A DNA stretch of 31,329 nt from Mnemiopsis leidyi (lineage: Eukaryota > Ctenophora > Tentaculata > Lobata > Bolinopsidae): the NCBI GenBank assembly GCA_000226015.1, contig JH153654.1:65135-96463 (forward strand). Direction: 5' to 3'. Of the stretch, positions 29,740 through 31,329 are shown piece by piece (the stretch's first letter is position 1; every line of letters begins with the position of its first letter). The position numbers were made by a program, and so were the translations under genes. The notes beneath the pieces were generated by a model, which was not told the origin of the DNA, did not search any database, and saw nothing but the letters and a program-made list of their open reading frames with translations.

Positions 29740-30390
29740 GTAGAAGAAGAGACGGTTATAGACACTGACTATGCAAATGATATGGTGAAAAGAAACAACA
29801 GACATTTTGTCTATAAATGCGTCTTATGCTGGTTTGAAAATAAACAGTAGCAAAACTTAAGCCATGGCTGCTTCAAAACAGGGAACACAACAGCCTTATA
29901 CAGAGGAGTGTAGTCTTGACATCAAGGTTGATGGTGCTACTGTTGAGCAAGTCAGTCATTTGGAGCTGTTATATCTGCAGATGAAACTCTGGACAAAGAC
30001 CTGGAAAGTAGAATGGGCAAGGCATCAGATGCCTTAAACTCGTTGGCTCGTGTCTGGTACAATCGCAAAACATCATGACACCAACTAAGATCAGAATTTA
30101 TAAAGCAGCTGTGCTTACCGTATTGCCATATGGCAAAAGCCATGTGCAGCGAGTTGAGGTCATTCATTAGTGGTGCTTGCGGAGATTCTTAGGGTCCAAT
30201 GGCATATGAAGATGAGCATTACATTGCAGCATGCTGGCGTAGAGAATATTGCCACCTTTAACTCTCGAAACAGGTTGCAGTGGTTTGGACATATGGCTAG
30301 TATGCCCCAGGAAAGAATCCCCCAAAAAATTCTCCAATGAGAATCAGCACACGGAAAACGGTATAAGGTCAGCAGTTAGACCTGGCAATT
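29740..30390 (+). mobile_element. Decayed non-LTR retrotransposon, C-terminal reverse-transcriptase remnant
   Basis: Broken frames on the plus strand read, in order, DTDYANDM (a degraded YADD catalytic box), AGLKINSSKT, DIKVDGATVEQVS, AVISADETLDKDLESRMGKA, LNSLARVWYN, TKIRIYKAAV and RLQWFGHMASMPQERIPQKI. This order is the thumb and C-terminal part of the endonuclease/reverse-transcriptase LINEs common in animal genomes. Several stops and frameshifts, and Asn for Asp in the catalytic box, show it is dead. The 5' edge is approximate. Confidence 0.85.
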
Positions 30391-30782
30391 CTTAGCTTGA
30401 TTGAGTCAAAGAAGACTACAAGACGCTACAGGATCCAGTCCTAACATCGGCCATATGATCATTTCAGCAGCTAATGGTAAGGAATGGTTGCCTTGCGTTG
30501 GGGCCCATTTTCAATTTTCAAATCAAATTGCGGGGGCTGCCGCTTCGCGGCAGCAGGTCAGGCAACGTCTGACAAAGGAATGGTGGACGTTGCAAAGTTG
30601 AGACAACGTGTACAGGCACTTGTGTGATAAATTTCACCCTCCCATAATGACTAGCAGGGAGCCCGTCTAGATATCAAACTAACGAAATACAGCATATGTG
30701 CTTGCATATGTGTATTGTGTGCATATTCTGATGATATGTTTGGATTGAAGGTTTATTTTATCATTTCATTTATTACTTATCT
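30391..30782. other. Spacer between two LINE fragments
   Basis: Contains a perfect 8-bp-stem hairpin GCTGCCGCTTCGCGGCAGC at 30536-30554 and an ATATG-rich stretch near 30690-30740. No gene was recognised; the 66-residue plus frame at 30401-30601 may be read-through of LINE sequence. Confidence 0.5.
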
Positions 30783-31329
30783 TTTAACAAAAATGATCCA
30801 AACAATTATAGACCTATTTCAATTCTTCCATTTACAGGTAAGATAATTGAATATTTTGTTAGCCTGCAACTAACAGATTATATGGAAGATAACCGTTTAT
30901 TTACCCGACACCAATTTGGCTTCAGAAAAAACCACTCAACTAACTATCTAATGTTCGACCTGCTTGATGAAATCTACAAAAGTAAATCTAAAGGTTGGAA
31001 ACCAGGAATAATATTTCTTGACATTAAAAAGGCGTTTGATACTGTAAATCACAGTATCTTGTTGAAAAAACTAGCATATTATGGAATTGGGGGAGTAGTG
31101 TTGCGATGGTTTGAAAACTTTCTTTCTGAGAGGTATCAATGCACATTGCACCCGTCTTAATGGTTGTCTTAGTGCTTTTCTTTTAGTAGAAAGTGGGGTC
31201 CCCCAAGGTAGTGTTCTTGGTCCTATTCTCTTTAGTATATACATCAATGACATAAACTTTGCCTGTAATCTATCAAAGCCATATCTGTTTGCTGATGACG
31301 GGGCTCTGCTCTTTGAAAACAGTTGTAGG
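30783..31329 (+). mobile_element. 5'-truncated LINE reverse transcriptase (CR1/L2/Jockey-like), frameshifted, continues past window
   Basis: The frame reads NDPNNYRPISILPF, HQFGFRKNHSTNY, IIFLDIKKAFDTVNHSILLK and WFENFLSERYQC, the fingers and palm of a non-LTR reverse transcriptase, including the first catalytic Asp in LDIKKAFD. After 31142 a 7-nt insertion (about 31143-31149, ACATTGC, a near-repeat of its flank) shifts the frame to a stop at 31160. Coding resumes in the other frame with GVPQGSVLGPILFSIYIND and the intact catalytic FADD at 31288-31299. The upstream endonuclease half is missing. The element is inactive as it stands. Confidence 0.93.

Noticed and set aside
1..31329. A paired domain upstream, which would make gene 1 a Pax3/7 gene
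   Set aside because: No paired-box exon was recognised in the window, and residue 50 of the homeodomain is Gln rather than the Ser typical of Pax proteins.
30783..31329. Retrovirus or other viral polymerase
   Set aside because: The motif order and spacing (FGFRKNHST, LDIKKAFDTVNH, GVPQGSVLGP, FADD) are those of non-LTR LINE reverse transcriptases; no LTR, gag, protease or RNase H was seen.

Overview
The window is a piece of animal (non-vertebrate metazoan) nuclear DNA. It is AT-rich and intron-rich, contains decayed LINE copies, and carries a 10-N scaffold gap at 11659-11668. Nothing bacterial or viral was seen. The species cannot be fixed from the sequence; the LINE reverse-transcriptase style and gene structure fit many invertebrates. 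Most long open frames are chance openings; the real genes are split into short exons on the minus strand. I found these by reading conserved protein blocks and checking that splice sites and codon phases join.

Two minus-strand genes are well supported. Gene 1 (about 20444 down to 1178) is a PRD-class homeobox gene of Arx/aristaless-like type. Six exons join in phase into a 319-residue protein with an octapeptide (YSIDGILK), a Q50 paired-type homeodomain split by the common intron between positions 46 and 47, and a degenerate C-terminal OAR-like stretch. There is no paired domain. Intron 2 is 13.4 kb and holds two possible alternative first coding exons (17073-17127 and 9928-9979), both in the right phase to splice to exon 3; either would remove the octapeptide. 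Gene 2 (28006 down to 23416) is a homologue of RUSF1 (RUS/DUF647 family). Eleven exons join in phase into about 402 residues, with the family hallmark blocks intact and a polyadenylation signal just past the stop.

The right end (about 28.4-31.3 kb) is repeat-rich. It has hairpin-forming sequence, a tRNA-like SINE head, a decayed LINE reverse-transcriptase remnant, and a second 5'-truncated LINE that runs off the window and is frameshifted by a 7-base insertion.

The non-coding DNA of the homeobox locus is rich in the palindromic E-box CACGTG: about 31 copies, all between 1 and 23.4 kb, often clustered and sometimes next to CCAATCAG/CTGATTGG boxes. It also has several tandem repeats. Two of these sit in suggestive places: a 30-bp CCAAT-containing array directly against the acceptor of the second homeobox exon, and an array of donor-like CAGGTAAAA units in the next intron. 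A nested inverted-repeat (foldback or MITE-like) element lies in RUSF1 intron 1. I did not find a clearly new biological system; the alternative N-termini and the repeated motif modules are the best leads.
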